From Enchytraeus crypticus (taxonomy: Eukaryota > Annelida > Clitellata > Enchytraeida > Enchytraeidae), in NCBI GenBank assembly GCA_905160935.1, contig CAJHZI010000493.1, positions 702,501 through 766,500 of the forward strand: a stretch of DNA of 64,000 nucleotides. The letters run 5' to 3'. Below are positions 48,301 to 58,368 of the stretch, one piece after another. A program made the position numbers and the translations under genes. The notes beneath the pieces are model-generated. The model was not told the origin of the DNA. It did not search any database and was given only the letters and a program-made list of their open reading frames with translations. The first letter of the stretch is position 1; every line of letters starts with the position of its first letter.

Positions 48301-49750
48301 CTTTCAACTATCTAACATTTCTTTGTAATCCAATGACAGTACATTTCTACTGTTGTAGAACAGCGATTGTAAGCGCTGTTTCAATCTAATTGATATCGTT
48401 CCATTACATAAACTGATATCTAATTGGATTTTAAATTTAGGCGTCATAAAAAGCTAAAGTAAAGCTGAGGTTAACGTCAGTTTCCTCACTCGAAAGCGAT
48501 GTCAGTGACGGGCGAGCCCAGGATTTGAACCACGCACATATTGATACGTGGTTGAGTATCTTAACCGACTTCGCCACTGTATAAGTCTTGATTATTTTTT
48601 TAGGTTCCAGCTACCAGGCCTCTATGGGGGGAGGGGGTGGGAGAGCACCCCAGGCGGCTGCCTCTCAGGTAAAAATGAATTTAAATGAAATTAAATTAAA
48701 TCTGTGAAATTTCTAGAATTAATTGAAAGATTAAGATTTTAATAAATCACCATCAAGGTACAAATAATTAAGTTATTTTCAATTACTACCGTTTATGCCT
48801 GGGCGTGAGATACTATGTGAATTATTCAGAAAGAAAGAGAGAGAGAGGGGGGGGGGATAGAGAAAAGCAATGGCCATTTCATTTTCTAAATAGCTTACAT
48901 TTATTTTAGTTTGGAATCAACAGAGGTCATAGAAGGGAGAATGGAAGGATATATTGGCTGGCCGAGACTAGCAATGTTAGCTGATATACACGGCTTGATA
49001 TTGTCATGTATGATGTTACGTAGGGTGTACACAGCTTGATATTGTCATGTAAGATGTTATGTAGGGTGTACACAGCTTGATATTGTCATGTAAGATGTTA
49101 TGTAGGGTGTACACAGCTTGGTATTGTCACGTATAATGTTACGTAGGGTGTACACAGCTTGATATTGTCATTAATGATGTTTTTATGTGTATCGCAAATC
49201 TGGAATTCACTTCCATCTAATCTTCAGAAATCTTCATTTGAATTATATCGGCCTTTGCTTTTCTATGAGCAGTTCCATAGGCAGTTGAAGACCTATCTTG
49301 TCCATCTATTATTTCTATCTGGTGTCCATGAGCAGCGACCTGCGCCTAAACCACCTTTTCTTTAACTCCCTTTACTTTGTACTGATTTTCTGGATTTTGG
49401 AATTTGCGCCGTTTTTGGACCTTCTTTTTGCTCGCCGGCTTGATTTTGTCTCAATAGTGCTCGATGTTGTCATTGATGATTGTAGCACTCTAATTGTTGT
49501 TAACTGTTATTATAGTGCTCGATGTTGTCATTGATGGCTGTAGCACTCTAATTGTTAATTGTTGTTAATATAGGGACTGGTGTACACAGCGCTGTATGAC
49601 TACGAGGCACAGGATGACGATGAGGTGGGGTTCTCAGAGAATGATCGCATAGTGAATTGTGAGGTGATTGATGATGGGTGGGTGAAGGGCACCGTGGAAA
49701 GAACTGGAGACACTGGCATGATCCCTGCCAACTACATTGAACAGGCTTAG
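45310..49750 (+). CDS. LASP1: LASP-like LIM and SH3 domain protein
   Basis: Six coding exons: 45310-45378, 46059-46153, 47379-47463, 47719-47815, 48604-48668 and 49574-49750, all GT-AG and in phase, giving 195 residues. LASP proteins are actin- and adhesion-associated scaffolds. Residues 1-56 form a LIM domain: [14 protein letters not shown].. [20 protein letters not shown].. LPYCKAHCP, with all eight zinc ligands (C5, C8, H26, C29, C32, C35, C53, H56). [20 protein letters not shown] follows, matching the LASP linker after the LIM. The last exon is an SH3 domain ([20 protein letters not shown].. [26 protein letters not shown]). Human LASP1 is 261 residues with two nebulin repeats in between; here that segment is short, with [11 protein letters not shown] and no SDxxYK motif. 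It lies head to head with STIL. The symbol follows family similarity. Confidence 0.9.
45785..45890. repeat. 23-nt tandem repeat
   Basis: Four copies of a unit like ACCGTTCGACACCCCACTAA TGT in LASP intron 1. Confidence 0.9.
45940..46058. repeat. Tandem copies of the LASP exon 2 acceptor
   Basis: TTGTATGTTAG followed by GTGTGGCA..GTGCTTCA occurs at 45958-45992 and 46005-46037 before the genuine acceptor at 46058. Confidence 0.92.
46059..46153 (+). CDS. LASP1: LASP exon 2
   Basis: Acceptor tatgttag|GTGTGGCAC; reads [20 protein letters not shown].. KLPYCKA; donor AAAGC|gtaagt. Two degenerate copies of the acceptor and first exon bases lie upstream. Confidence 0.9.
46195..46335 (+). mobile_element. 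CR1-like LINE 3' end (fragment)
   Basis: GTCCGGATTTTGGCTCGCAC.. TTTCGATGTTGTCATGGACA ACAGTAGCACTCTAAT then (TTG)n. Confidence 0.6.
46436..47360. repeat. GTGATGTGATT-based minisatellite
   Basis: About 900 bases of GTGATGTGATTGTGAT-like units in LASP intron 2, interrupted by a family B SINE at 46628-46745 and turning into a higher-order unit (GATTGTAACATGATTATCAC) at its 3' end. Confidence 0.92.
46628..46745 (+). mobile_element. tRNA-derived SINE (family B)
   Basis: Plus-strand copy: GCCAGTGGCGATGTTGGTAA (A box), GCGGGATTTAAATCCTGGGC (B box), then CTTTCGAGTGAGGAAACTGA. Inserted in the minisatellite. Confidence 0.8.
47379..47463 (+). CDS. LASP1: LASP exon 3
   Basis: Acceptor cctgcag; reads [28 protein letters not shown]; donor GTGAG|gtattg. 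Sits directly after a 900-base GTGATGTGATT array. Confidence 0.85.
47475..47660 (+). mobile_element. tRNA-derived SINE (family C)
   Basis: GATCCTGAGGTGAATTGAAC, B box GTGGGTTTGAATCCCAG, ATGGTCTAAATTATATAACG. Confidence 0.75.
47719..47815 (+). CDS. LASP1: LASP exon 4
   Basis: Acceptor ttgtag; reads [20 protein letters not shown].. FENVHS; donor TTCTG|gtaaga, phase 1. Occupies the place of the nebulin repeats without resembling them. Confidence 0.8.
48000..48245 (+). mobile_element. tRNA-derived SINE (family C)
   Basis: AATGTCTCATTAGCGTAATG GTTAG (A box), CGTGGGTTCGAATCCCAG (B box), TTAAACATGTGGTATTAAAA. Confidence 0.8.
48455..48582 (-). mobile_element. tRNA-derived SINE (family B)
   Basis: Full copy close upstream of LASP exon 5: AGGTTAACGTCAGTTTCCTC.. 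GGCGAGCCCAGGATTTGAAC.. CGACTTCGCCACT. Confidence 0.8.
48604..48668 (+). CDS. LASP1: LASP exon 5
   Basis: Acceptor ttttttag; reads [22 protein letters not shown]; donor TCTCAG|gtaaaa, phase 0. Linker to the SH3 domain. Confidence 0.75.
48985..49165. repeat. ~40-nt tandem repeat
   Basis: Five copies of TACACAGCTTGATATTGTCA TGTAAGATGTTATGTAGGG in the last LASP intron. Confidence 0.92.
49159..49560 (+). mobile_element. CR1-like LINE C-terminus and 3' end
   Basis: Reads [20 protein letters not shown] and FHRQLKTYL, the usual end of CR1/L2/Jockey RT frames. A GC-rich block (TTGCTCGCCGGCTTGATTTT) and two GTGCTCGATGTTGTCATTGA TG(A/G)..GTAGCACTCTAATTGTT units follow. It ends just before the LASP SH3 exon. 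Confidence 0.75.
49574..49750 (+). CDS. LASP1: LASP terminal exon (SH3 domain)
   Basis: Acceptor aatatag; reads the full SH3 domain with [13 protein letters not shown], the DDGWVKGTV core Trp and the MIPANYIE C-terminal strand; stop at 49748-49750. Confidence 0.92.
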   Translation, partial: GLVYTALYDYEAQDDDEVGFSENDRIVNCEVIDDGWVKGTVERTGDTGMIPANYIEQA

Positions 49751-49865
49751 AGTATCACTCTGTGTCTCTACCTGTATGTGTTTGTGTGGCTTAGAGTATC
49801 ACTCTGTGTCTCTACCTGTATGTGTGTGTGTGGCTTAGAGTAACACTCGAAATGTCTACCTGTAT
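49738..49865. repeat. Tandem copies of the LASP stop region
   Basis: Three 46-nt copies of GGCTTAGAGTATCACTCTGT GTCTCTACCTGTATGTG; the first includes the last codons and stop. Confidence 0.92.
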
Positions 49866-49959
49866 GTGTGTGTATTTGTCTTGCTATATTGTAAGATTGC
49901 AAGACCAGCATGTTGAAAATTAGTTAAAGTTACTCCACTGGTAAAACAAGGACTTTAGC

Positions 49960-50345
49960 AGTACTTGTTGATTTGTAGCATGGAAAGTACAAATTGACTT
50001 TTAGCATGCAGTACTTTATATGCAGTTCTTGTTGACTTATAGCATGCAGTACTTTATATGTAGTACTTGTTACTTGCAGCATCCAGTACTTTATATGCAG
50101 TTCTTGTTACTTGCAGCATGCAGTACTTTATATGCAGTTCTTGTTACTTGTAGCATGCAGTACTTTATATGCACTACTTGTTACTTGTAGCATGCAGTAC
50201 TTTATATGCAGTTCTTGTTACTTGTAGCATGCAGTACTTTATATGCAGTTCTTGTTACTTGTGGCATGCAGTACTTTATATGCGGTTCTTGTTACTTGTG
50301 GCATGCAGTACTTTATATGCAGTTCTTGTTACTTGTAGCATGCCG
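49960..50345. repeat. 37-nt tandem repeat
   Basis: About nine copies of TAGCATGCAGTACTTTATAT GCAGTTCTTGTTACTTG in the LASP 3' flank. Confidence 0.95.
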
Positions 50346-50514
50346 TACTTTCTGGACATGTATATTCCTCAGTCTATGCACAACGATATCCCTCTCAACG
50401 ACTTACATTTCTCTGTTGATATTTACTGTTCTGCTGATGGAAATTTATAATGATGTTGCATTTTTATTGATATTAATTGATTTGCTGTTTATTTGTTACG
50501 GTTCATCCACAAGT

Positions 50515-50640
50515 GCCATTCATTCAACCAGTACTGCTGTGTTCTTTCATTCCACCAATGCTGCTGTGTTCTTTCATTCCACCAATGATGCTGTGTTCTC
50601 TCATTCCACCAGTGCTGCTGTGTTCTTTCATTCCACCTGT
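50515..50640. repeat. 30-nt tandem repeat
   Basis: Four copies of CATTCCACCAATGCTGCTGT GTTCTTT. Confidence 0.92.
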
Positions 50641-50999
50641 GCGTGTTTAATAAGGTGTAAAAGATGGTGGATGAGCATATATTAAGACATAGAATTAGGT
50701 TCATAATCAAATAGTGAGAGAAAGAGAGACAGAGAGTTAGTGAGAGAAAGAGAGAGAGAGAGAACGAGAAAGAGAGAGAGAGAAATATTCACATATACAT
50801 CTGTTTTGCTGAACTCTGTTTTCTTTCATATGAGACAATTTGTTAATGTTTGTTATTTTAGTTAAACTGACTTCATTTCATGCCACGCCTGCTAATAACT
50901 TGACAATTTATGTGTTTTCATCACTGTTTTAGTTACATTGTAGTATTTTCTTGCTTGAACGTTGTAGAACGATAGAATTGAATGAAAAGTGAATGAAAG

Positions 51000-51028
51000 C
51001 GAGAGAGAGAGTGAGTGAGGGAGTGAGT

Positions 51029-51076
<48 letters not shown>

Positions 51077-51090
51077 GCGAGAGACAGAGT
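51000..51090. repeat. (GA)n microsatellite
   Basis: GAGAGA and GAGTGA run. Confidence 0.95.
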
Positions 51091-51941
51091 AGTAATTTTG
51101 TAGTTTTAACTTTTGCTGAAACATATATTTTTATATATTTTTGGAGTTGATTAAAACCGTTTACATTTGATCACATATTGACTATTCTAGATAATATTTA
51201 GCACTCTTTGTATCTCACTGTATCTTTTTATTCGTTTTATTGATACATTCCTACTTGTGCCATTTCATAAACATAAATTTTGTAATTTAATAGAATTCAT
51301 ACTGCTACAATGCTCACTAGAATCTCTGTAGGTATGTGTGCATGCATGTGTGTATGTTTGTGTGTATGTGTATATGTATGTATGTATGTATATTTTGCAA
51401 TACATTATTGTATAACGTACAATTTGCTTGTTTTATTGATTAACTTATCTTGCCTTTTTGATGAATTTGATTCTATGCAAAAGTTTTACTTTGAATATTT
51501 ACATTGTTGACGAATGTTATTTAGATGTTACATTAAATTGTTATGCTATTGAAATATTTTTACGACTAAGGTTTTGCCTTTTCTTGCATCAAACCGGACT
51601 TGACTCGATGTCTTCGCTGGCTGAAAGCATTATCAGCATCGACTGAAACCAAAACTCATAGGACAAACCTATTTTACCCATTAAAGCCAGTTTGCTAAAC
51701 TTATATCAGATTAACTGAAAGCACTGAGATGCCTCCTACAACGTTTTTTACTATTATAACGCTGTATATCACCAGTATATATCGACAGTGTATTCCATAT
51801 ATTGGATTAACTTTAAACAAGTACTTTTAATTGTTTAATATCTTTTAGTTAGTATTTGATGATCTTTAAATAGTGTTTGTGAGACTTCACCGTAATTTAG
51901 TGTTGAGATTATTACAAATGATTTTGTCAGATGTTTCTTCT

Positions 51942-52195
51942 GTTAATTCTTAGAATTTAATGTTAATTCTTAGAATTTAATGTTAATTCTTAGAATTTAA
52001 TGTAAATTCTTAGAATTTAATGTTAATTCTTAGAATTTAATGTTAATTCTTAGAATTTAATGTAAATTCTTAGAATTTAATGTTAATTCTTAGAATTTAA
52101 TGTTAATTCTTAGAATTTAATGTAAATTCTTAGAATTTAATGTTAATTCTTAGAATTTAATGTTAATTCTTAGAATTTAATGTTAATTCTTAGTT
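51942..52195. repeat. 20-nt tandem repeat
   Basis: Thirteen copies of TTAATTCTTAGAATTTAATG, with TGTAAATT variants recurring about every third copy. Confidence 0.95.
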
Positions 52196-52537
52196 TAAAT
52201 CATTTAAATCATTCTTCACTTGTTCATATTCATAATGGTTTGCTTACTCCTATTAACAACAATGAACTCTAAACGATAAAGATGGCGCTAATGCCTGAAG
52301 CTATTGTATAGAATAATTCTTGTGTTCTACTGTTCGTGTATTTTGTATTGATATTCTTGGCTCTTAGGACTTCAGCTTACTTGATATGAGAAAAACTTCA
52401 CCTATAATTTAAATTCAGATATTGAATAAAAAGTTCATATTTAATTCCTAGTATAAAAGCGAGTCGTAAGAATATTTAGTTTTTAATAAATGGAATTCAT
52501 GTAAGTTGACATGACTTGTCATTTTTCTTTATAAAGC

Positions 52538-52672
52538 TAATGTAAAGCTAATGTTAACGTCAGTTTCCTCACTCGAAAACGATATCAGTACCGGGAGAGC
52601 CCAGGATTTGAACCCCGCACATACTGATTCGCGGTCGAATATCTTACCAACATCGCCATTGGCTCCTGCCAG
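52538..52672 (-). mobile_element. tRNA-derived SINE (family B)
   Basis: Full-length copy: GCTAATGTTAACGTCAGTTT.. CCCAGGATTTGAACCCCGCA.. CATCGCCATTGGCTCC. Confidence 0.8.
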
Positions 52673-52929
52673 TGGCGATGTCGGTTATTACACGCAACTT
52701 TGCTTAAATTGATGGACTTTAAAGGTCTGATGTCTTATTAATAATGAGCTACTGGACAGAAGGTGATAAAATGGTCTAGCCTGCTAAATGCCACGACCGG
52801 TGTCTCAACTGTGTAATCAATATGACGTATATTAGATTCATCCAGACCCACAGTTGCTAGGCTTCGGCGACTTGTTGTTCATTGGGCTCTATTAAATTAG
52901 ATTACGATGCTAATGTTACCCGTGTGTAT

Positions 52930-53110
52930 CCGGTGTATTGAAGAATTGACCACCGTGGACTGCGCGTGTCGTAAAAGACGACAAAGCATTAACATCCAAA
53001 CCAACGTCAGAAAGGCATTCGGTTGGTGAGCGCCTAAGCTCCAGAAAAGCTACAAGAATATGTAAACCTGACCCTAGTTAAACTGGGATTCAAGGATGAT
53101 GATTATTATT
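52930..53110 (+). mobile_element. Short interspersed repeat (family F)
   Basis: GCGCGTGTCGTAAAAGACGA, AGAAAGGCATTCGGTTGGTG and CCCTAGTTAAACTGGGATTC AAGG then (GAT)n. Related pieces at 4610-4760, 9515-9590, 16545-16600, 42285-42365 and 61640-61720. Confidence 0.6.
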
Positions 53111-53719
53111 AATGTTATTATTGGTAGTATAGAATTTTATAATAATATTAATAGACTTTAGGGTCGTGTAAGCGAATAAATCAAGTAATTCTTAGTTAAA
53201 TTTGACTGAGAGATAAACATCATTCACAACACAAATGTGTCTCGATGTGATATATTAAACTGAATTAACATAAAATACTGTACAATTCATTAAAATGCGA
53301 TGCAGTATAATTCAGTACAAGTCAATAGAAATGAACACTTTGTAGCACGAGCAGATAAGAATAGGCTAGTGTTAAAGCAATGTGATGTAGTATATACAAC
53401 GTATATACTACAACACAGGCCACAATCGATGCCTAGACTAGACTTCAAAGTAGTTCATGCGGTTAGAACTAAAAGTAGCTTATCATACAAAGATCAATTA
53501 AAAGTAAAACAAGTCAGTGAAATAAAGAAAAAAATAAGATTTAAAAAATGAACAACTGCGGGAAACAATAAGGCGTTTATATATGTACAAGTTGAACACA
53601 CTGTGGAATGTTGTCATGTTGGTCGTTACAACATAATAAACTATTAAATTTGTAAAGCCGAGTTTTGCGTCTGTTTCAGAACCGCAATGGATACCGTCAT
53701 CGGCAGTATCCTTTGACAT

Positions 53720-53845
53720 AGAAATATGTAATGTAGAATTATGTAATATAGAATTATGTAATGTAGAATTATGTAATGTAGAATTATGTAATATAGAATT
53801 ATGTAATAGACAATTATGTAATAGACAATTATGTAATATAGAAAT
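53720..53845. repeat. 15-nt tandem repeat
   Basis: About eight copies of ATGTAGAATTATGTA. Confidence 0.92.
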
Positions 53846-53924
53846 AGAATTATGGATCCTAAAGGGTATGCACGTGTAAGCTTACATTTATGGACGAGAT
53901 AAAGATTCCGATGTTGATGATTGC

Positions 53925-54300
53925 CTTGATTGGTTGGTAGATGATGTGATGGCTCATCATATTCGGACGTTGATGTTGATTGGTTGGTAGATGATGTGAT
54001 GACTCATCATATTCAGACGTTGATTCTGATTGACTGGTAGAGGATGTGATGACTAATCATATTCAGACGTTGATTCTGATTGGCTGGTAAGGAATGTAAT
54101 AACTCGTCATATTCAGACGTTGATGTTGATTGGCAGGTAAGGAATGTAATGACTCATCATATTCAGAGGTTGAAGTTGATTGGCTGATAAGGAATGTAAT
54201 GACTCATCTTATTCAGACGTTGATGTTGATTGGCTGGTAAGGAATGTGATGACTCAGCAGATGCAGACGCTGAGGCTCTGATTGGCTGGCAGGCGATGAT
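53925..54300. repeat. ~55-nt tandem array copied from the ESRP terminal exon
   Basis: Six copies of GATGTTGATTGGCTGGTAAG GAATGTAATGACTCATCATATTCAGAC. The rightmost copy overlaps the last codons and stop of ESRP. Confidence 0.92.
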
Positions 54301-54409
54301 TGGTCTCTCTGAGAACTCTCTCAGCCTCGGCTCTGCTGTGAAACGTGACAATGGCTTCACCAGTGGGCTGACCTTCCTCCGTCCTCAATATCTGCACGTT
54401 CGGTACTAT
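54254..54409 (-). CDS. ESRP1: ESRP terminal exon
   Basis: Acceptor ttacag|ATAGTACCG; reads [33 protein letters not shown] and ends SLSVCIC-stop. The stop-proximal 50 bases are repeated downstream. Confidence 0.88.
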   Translation of the reverse strand: MVPNVQILRTEEGQPTGEAIVTFHSRAEAERVLRETNHRLPANQSLSVCIC

Positions 54410-57400
54410 CTGTAAGTATAGTTGTGTACAATATAGTACTGAGTACAGTACAATGCAGTATAGTGGGGTTACCAAACTGTACTGTATGGTACAGTACAGT
54501 ACCGTAGAGTACAGTGCAATACCATACAATCCAGTACAGTATTGCGCAGTACAAAACAGCACCGTACAGTACGTGCGATACAGTACAGTACGTGCGATAC
54601 AGTGCAGTACAGTGCGGTACAGTACAGTACAGTACAGTGCGGTACAATGCAGCAGAGTACAGTTCAGTTCTGTACAGCATACAGTACAGTACAGTAGCGC
54701 AGAGTTGATGAGGATTACTGTACAATTCGAGGAGGTGTAAGTACTGTATAAGCACAAGAGGTCAAGCATTGGTTGCTAGGAGGTAAAATAGTATTTCTTG
54801 TTTACATATAAACAAGATTATTCGAGAATCAAGTCCGGGAAATTTTAAATTCGAGGAAATTTTGAAAATGAATGAATTAACGATTATAATAATAATAATA
54901 AAGGTTTAATTTCCGTTTCCTAATTCCTAATACAAAGATGATGTCAGGGACGTCGAATATACGAATGAATGAATTAACGATTATACGAATGAATGAATTC
55001 ATACCTCATAGAGCCCTGAGAGAAAGTTGAGTATGTCCTGGGCCTGTATGTTGGGTGGCAGCCCCTTTATCGACACGGCTGCTGCGCCGACATAGGGCTG
55101 AATGTAGGTCACTGCGCTCCCATTCTTCTGAGGAGACACGGGTGGACTGGGGTACCAGTAGAGTATAGATTGGTAGCCCCCAGAACCTGCTGGCTCTGCC
55201 ATCTGACCAGGCCCATTTATTAGAGCGTTTGGGGCCATGTGGGCTCCGTTAATAATAGGCGTGGGCCCCACATGGGCGTTGCTGATAAAGTAGGCGGACT
55301 GCTGTGGAGTCAGCTGCTGGCCCAGCTGATAGGCCGCTGGGTAAGCAGCTGCTGCTGGCAGGCTGGCGGGCAGCAGCTGTGAGCCAGCAGCAGAAGCAGC
55401 TGGGATGATAGCTGGGCGAGTTGTAAACATTGTGTGATAGGACAGCAGCTGAGGAGCTGCAGCAGTTGCTGTGGTTAGAGTTGTAGCAGCTGCTGGAGCC
55501 TGGATGATGTAGCTGGAGCCGGAGTAGCTAGCGTAGGCTGGGCTGGATGGAAAAACTGCAGGAGACATCTTGGAGTTCACTGCTGAACAAAATAAATGAG
55601 AAATAAAACAAAAGAATATTTTCTACAATAAAGTGTAGATTCTTTAGTGCCTTTGATTCAACAAATTATTGAGAAATAAGACATATTAATGAGAAATAAA
55701 ACATATTAATGAGAAATAAAACATATTAATGAGAAATAAAACATATTAATGAGAAATAAAACATATTAATGAGAAATAAAACATATTAATGAGAAATAAA
55801 ACATATTAATGAGAAATAAGACATATTAATGAGAAATAAAACATATTAATGAGAAATAAAACATTAATGAGAAATAAGACATATTAATGAGAAATAAAAC
55901 ATATTAATGAGAAATAAAACATATTAATGAGAAATAAAACATATTAATGAGAAATAAAACATATTAATGAGAAATAAAACATATTAATGAGAAATAAAAC
56001 ATATTAATGAGAAATAAAACATATTAATGAGAAATAAAACATATTAATGAGAAATAAAACATATTAATGAGAAATAAAACATATTAATGAGAAATAAAAC
56101 ATATTAATGAGAAATAAAACATATTAATGAGAAATAAGACATATTAATGAGAAATAAAACATATTAATGAGAAATAAAACATATTAATGAGAAATAAAAC
56201 ATATTAATGAGAAATAAAACATATTAATGAGAAATAAAACATATTAATGAGAAATAAAACATATTAATGAGAAATAAACATATTAATGAGAAATAAAACA
56301 TATTAATGAGAAATAAAACATAATGAGAAATAATATTAATGAGAAATAAAACATATTAATGAGAAATAAAACATATTAATGAGAAATAAAACATATTAAT
56401 GAGAAATAAAACATATTAATGAGAAATAAAACATATTAATGAGAAATAAAACATATTAATGAGAAATAAAACATATTAGACATATTAATGAGAAATAAAA
56501 CATATTAATGAGAAATAAAACATATTAATGAGAAATAAAACATATTAATGAGAAATAAAACATATTAATGAGAAATAAGACATATTAATGAGAAATAAAA
56601 CATATTAATGAGAAATAAAACATATTAATGAGAAATAAAACATATTAATGAGAAATAAAACATATTAATGAGAAATAAAACATATTAATGAGAAATAAAA
56701 CATATTAATGAGAAATAAAACATATTAATGAGAAATAAAACATATTAATGAGAAATAAAACATATTAATGAGAAATAAAACATATTAATGAGAAATAAAA
56801 CATATTAATGAGAAATAAAACATATTAATGAGAAATAAGACATATTAATGAGAAATAAAACATATTAATGAGAAATAAAACATATTAATGAGAAATAAGA
56901 CATATTAATGAGAAATAAAACATATTAATGAGAAATAAAACATATTATTGAGAAATAAGACATATTAATGAGAAATAAAACATATTAATGAGAAATAAAA
57001 CATATTAATGAGAAATAAAACATATTAATGAGAAATAAAACATATTAATGAGAAATAAAACATATTAATGAGAAGTAAAACATCAGAACATTTATACAAT
57101 AAAGATGTAGACATTAGAGAAGTTGATCCAACAACATAGAGCGGACAAGTGATCATATTCTGAGGATTCTACTGAATGTTATAAAACTGTTTTAAACATT
57201 TTGTGATTTAAGCATTCTATTACCGAATAGTTTCATGATGTCTCAGTTTTCATGAACTATGTTGACCGACTAATCTCAAGCAATCTTTGAATTAGGTTTA
57301 TATTATATTAATTTGTTTCTTATCAACGAAAAATAATTCTGTATTTGTATTAGTGTTTTAGTGAGTCTCAAACAAGCTTAAAGGACTGTTATGTTACGTT

Positions 57401-58278
57401 ATGTAATGATACTTAAAACACTTTCTGTATGAGGTGTGTACGACAAGATCAATAAATCAATCAATAAATAAATAAATAAAACAATCAATCAATCAATAAA
57501 TCAATCAATAAATCAATCTCAACCTGAAACAACTCCCTGCAGCTGCTGATCAGAGCTCGAGGGAGGCAGGGCACCTCTAGGCCCTGATGGTGTCATGGAC
57601 GACGGGAGCCCGAGAGCCGGTGCTTCCCCCACTGTACCGGGTAGAGCTGGCAACACCGCGGTGTACTGACTCATCCCCGCGGTGTTCTGTATCTGCGGTA
57701 ATACCGCGGTATATTGCCCCGTAGAACTCTGTATCTGAGGCAACACCGCGGTATACTGCCCGGTAGAACTCTGTATCTGCGGTAAAACCGCGGTATATTG
57801 ACCAGTTGAATTCTGAAGCTGCGGTAAAACCGCGGTATATTGCCCGGCGGAATTCTGCAGCTGCGGTAATATAGCGGCATACTGCCCCGCTGTTGCCGTG
57901 TTCTGCAGCTGTGCCAAGATGGCGGCGTAGTGCCCAGCTGGTGCCGAGCCCTGCGGCAGCTGCTGCAGCTGATACTGCGTTACTGGGGCGGTTAGGAGGT
58001 ATGAGGGAGGGGAGGAGAGGGCTTGGACGGGAGGGGGTTGTAGGCCAGGAGTGAGGACGTGATTCATGTCCTGCCCCGAGCATTGGATGACGTCAACCTT
58101 GCCCTTCCTGCTGCCCACGTAGATAGTTCTCTGATGTTTGGAGAGAAAGGCGGACTCCGCTGAGAGTTCAGAGTCCATCTGGATGAACGCCTCGCCCGAT
58201 GGTAGGCCCTGATCAGTCAATCAGCTAATTATTCAAGTATAGGCCTAGTGCATTTCAATATTATCTATAAGGACTCTG

Positions 58279-58368
<90 letters not shown>

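Larger units (their letters stand above)
49751..54253. other. Region between convergent LASP and ESRP genes
   Basis: Mostly tandem repeats and SINEs listed separately, plus AT-rich single-copy sequence at 50820-50990, 51090-51940 and 53110-53700. Both 3' UTRs should lie here. AATAAA occurs near 52425 on the plus strand. No coding exon supported. Confidence 0.6.

Noticed and set aside
49159-49365. Host gene exon encoding [17 protein letters not shown]
   Set aside because: This is the standard C-terminus of CR1-like LINE reverse transcriptases; treated as a mobile-element remnant.
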